18,410 nucleotides of DNA from Ferruginibacter sp. (lineage in GTDB: Bacteria; Bacteroidota; Bacteroidia; Chitinophagales; Chitinophagaceae): assembly GCA_025357775.1 (NCBI GenBank), contig JANXOQ010000283.1, positions 1 to 18,410 on the forward strand. Direction: 5' to 3'. Each line of letters begins with the position of its first letter. The stretch's first letter is position 1. Made by a program: the position numbers and the translations under genes. Below, piece by piece: positions 17,669 to 18,410 of the stretch. Below the pieces are notes generated by a model. It searched no databases. It was not told the origin of the DNA and saw nothing but the letters and a program-made list of their open reading frames with translations.

Positions 17669-18410
17669 TCAATATATAACCTGCTTTTCCCGAGCCTTGT
17701 GCAAGCTAAGCGTAGCGGCTACTACAGCATACGAAGGTGCCAATAGCCAGCCTATAAACGGCAACAAATGCATTATGTAAAAAGCAAGCCCATTGCCAAT
17801 TGCAAGTCCCTTATGATTTCCAATAAGCGCTATACTTTGTGAGGTAGACAATTTATTTCTTTCACTACTGTAATCTAACATAGAAAACCCAAAGTAATAA
17901 CACTCTACCAACAATGCTACCAATGGAGCTATCATGCCTACTAATGGTACAAAAGAAATTATTAATATACTTACTAAATAAACACTTTGCCACAGTAAAT
18001 TTCTTGTTGCTATTCTCATCCCTCGTACAATGTCTTTTAAAAACTGGGGAAATGTAAATGGGAAATCTTTTCCCTTTAAAATACTTTCAGTTTTTTCGCT
18101 TAGGTAAGCAAAAACAGGGGAGCCAATAATAAGAAAAACAAACCTAAATAAGGAGAAATAAAAAATAAAAAGTACAATCATAATAATAAAATGCATAAAA
18201 ATTACCAACCAATTAAGCCAACTTTCTTGCATATAATCTACCCATGTTTTTAACCCAGATTTTTGTTCAATAAAAGCAATTGCAGATAAACTTGTTTTAC
18301 CAAAAAACCACATTCCTACGACAAACATGACTGTATAAATCATTCCAGGTACTATTATCCATTTCCATAAACGATGTTTGTTTATAAACTTGTGTGCTTC
18401 AAAAAATGAT
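17669..18410 (-). CDS. EI24/CysZ-family integral membrane protein, 5' end outside the window
   Basis: The frame stays open from the TGA at 17669 to the window edge, giving 246 residues of product; the ATG at 18343 is internal. The 22 residues before that Met, SFFEAHKFINKHRLWKWIIV plus PG, match the usual EI24 opening in which a short helix and a 'hrLwk.iiiPG' segment lead into the first membrane helix, so the true start lies beyond 18410. Several hydrophobic helices follow, with GSPVFAYLSEKTESILKG, IVRGMRIATRNLLWQSVYL and ECYYFGFSMLDYSSER, all typical of the family, and a C-terminal ALIGNHKGLAIGNGLAFYIM. CysZ in enteric bacteria moves sulfate, but Bacteroidota members are not assigned and no sulfur-assimilation gene is nearby, so no substrate is proposed. 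Confidence 0.78.
   Translation of the reverse strand, partial: SFFEAHKFINKHRLWKWIIVPGMIYTVMFVVGMWFFGKTSLSAIAFIEQKSGLKTWVDYMQESWLNWLVIFMHFIIMIVLFIFYFSLFRFVFLIIGSPVFAYLSEKTESILKGKDFPFTFPQFLKDIVRGMRIATRNLLWQSVYLVSILIISFVPLVGMIAPLVALLVECYYFGFSMLDYSSERNKLSTSQSIALIGNHKGLAIGNGLAFYIMHLLPFIGWLLAPSYAVVAATLSLHKAREKQVIY

Noticed and set aside
17669..18343. Complete 224-residue EI24-family gene starting at ATG 18343
   Set aside because: The frame stays open to the window edge and the extra residues (HRLWKWIIVPG region) match the family's usual beginning, so the gene is truncated by the window rather than complete.

Overview
The window looks like chromosome from a member of the Bacteroidota, most probably a Chitinophagaceae/Sphingobacteriia-type bacterium. 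It is AT-rich, gene starts lack clear Shine-Dalgarno sequences, there is a TAnnTTTG-type promoter box, and it carries a full-length SprA (the outer-membrane translocon of the type IX secretion system, found in this phylum) directly behind ruvA, a common Bacteroidota order. No tRNA, rRNA, CRISPR array, transposase or integrase gene was seen.

Left part (1-3880, all minus strand): four genes read toward the left edge, in transcription order a 235-residue cytoplasmic coiled-coil protein of unknown family, a 329-residue protein with two membrane helices followed by a PspA-like coiled coil, a 589-residue inner-membrane-anchored fusion of a periplasmic solute-binding domain with an OmpA peptidoglycan-binding domain, and the first 90 codons of a TauC/SsuC-type ABC permease. 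Gaps of 9 and 15 bp suggest one operon; an 82-bp nested palindrome sits before the permease. I read this as a candidate, poorly characterised envelope-maintenance or envelope-sensing module, and it is the most interesting part of the window. The 729 bp upstream of it contain no convincing gene, only the gyrB terminator at the far side.

Middle part: gyrB (minus strand, complete), a short divergent promoter region, then two plus-strand genes: a secreted phytase-like/beta-propeller candidate and a small two-helix membrane protein of unknown function. The second is bracketed by short motifs resembling integron recombination cores, and is followed by 449 bp with hairpins and a decayed coding fragment. 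This looks like a small accessory island between housekeeping genes.

Right part: sprA (7.3 kb) and ruvA, both minus strand and separated by 30 bp, probably one transcript. Upstream of ruvA lie a symmetric hairpin and about 550 bp of plus-strand coding debris in shifted frames (a likely pseudogene). The right edge holds most of an EI24-family membrane protein gene whose 5' end lies outside the window.
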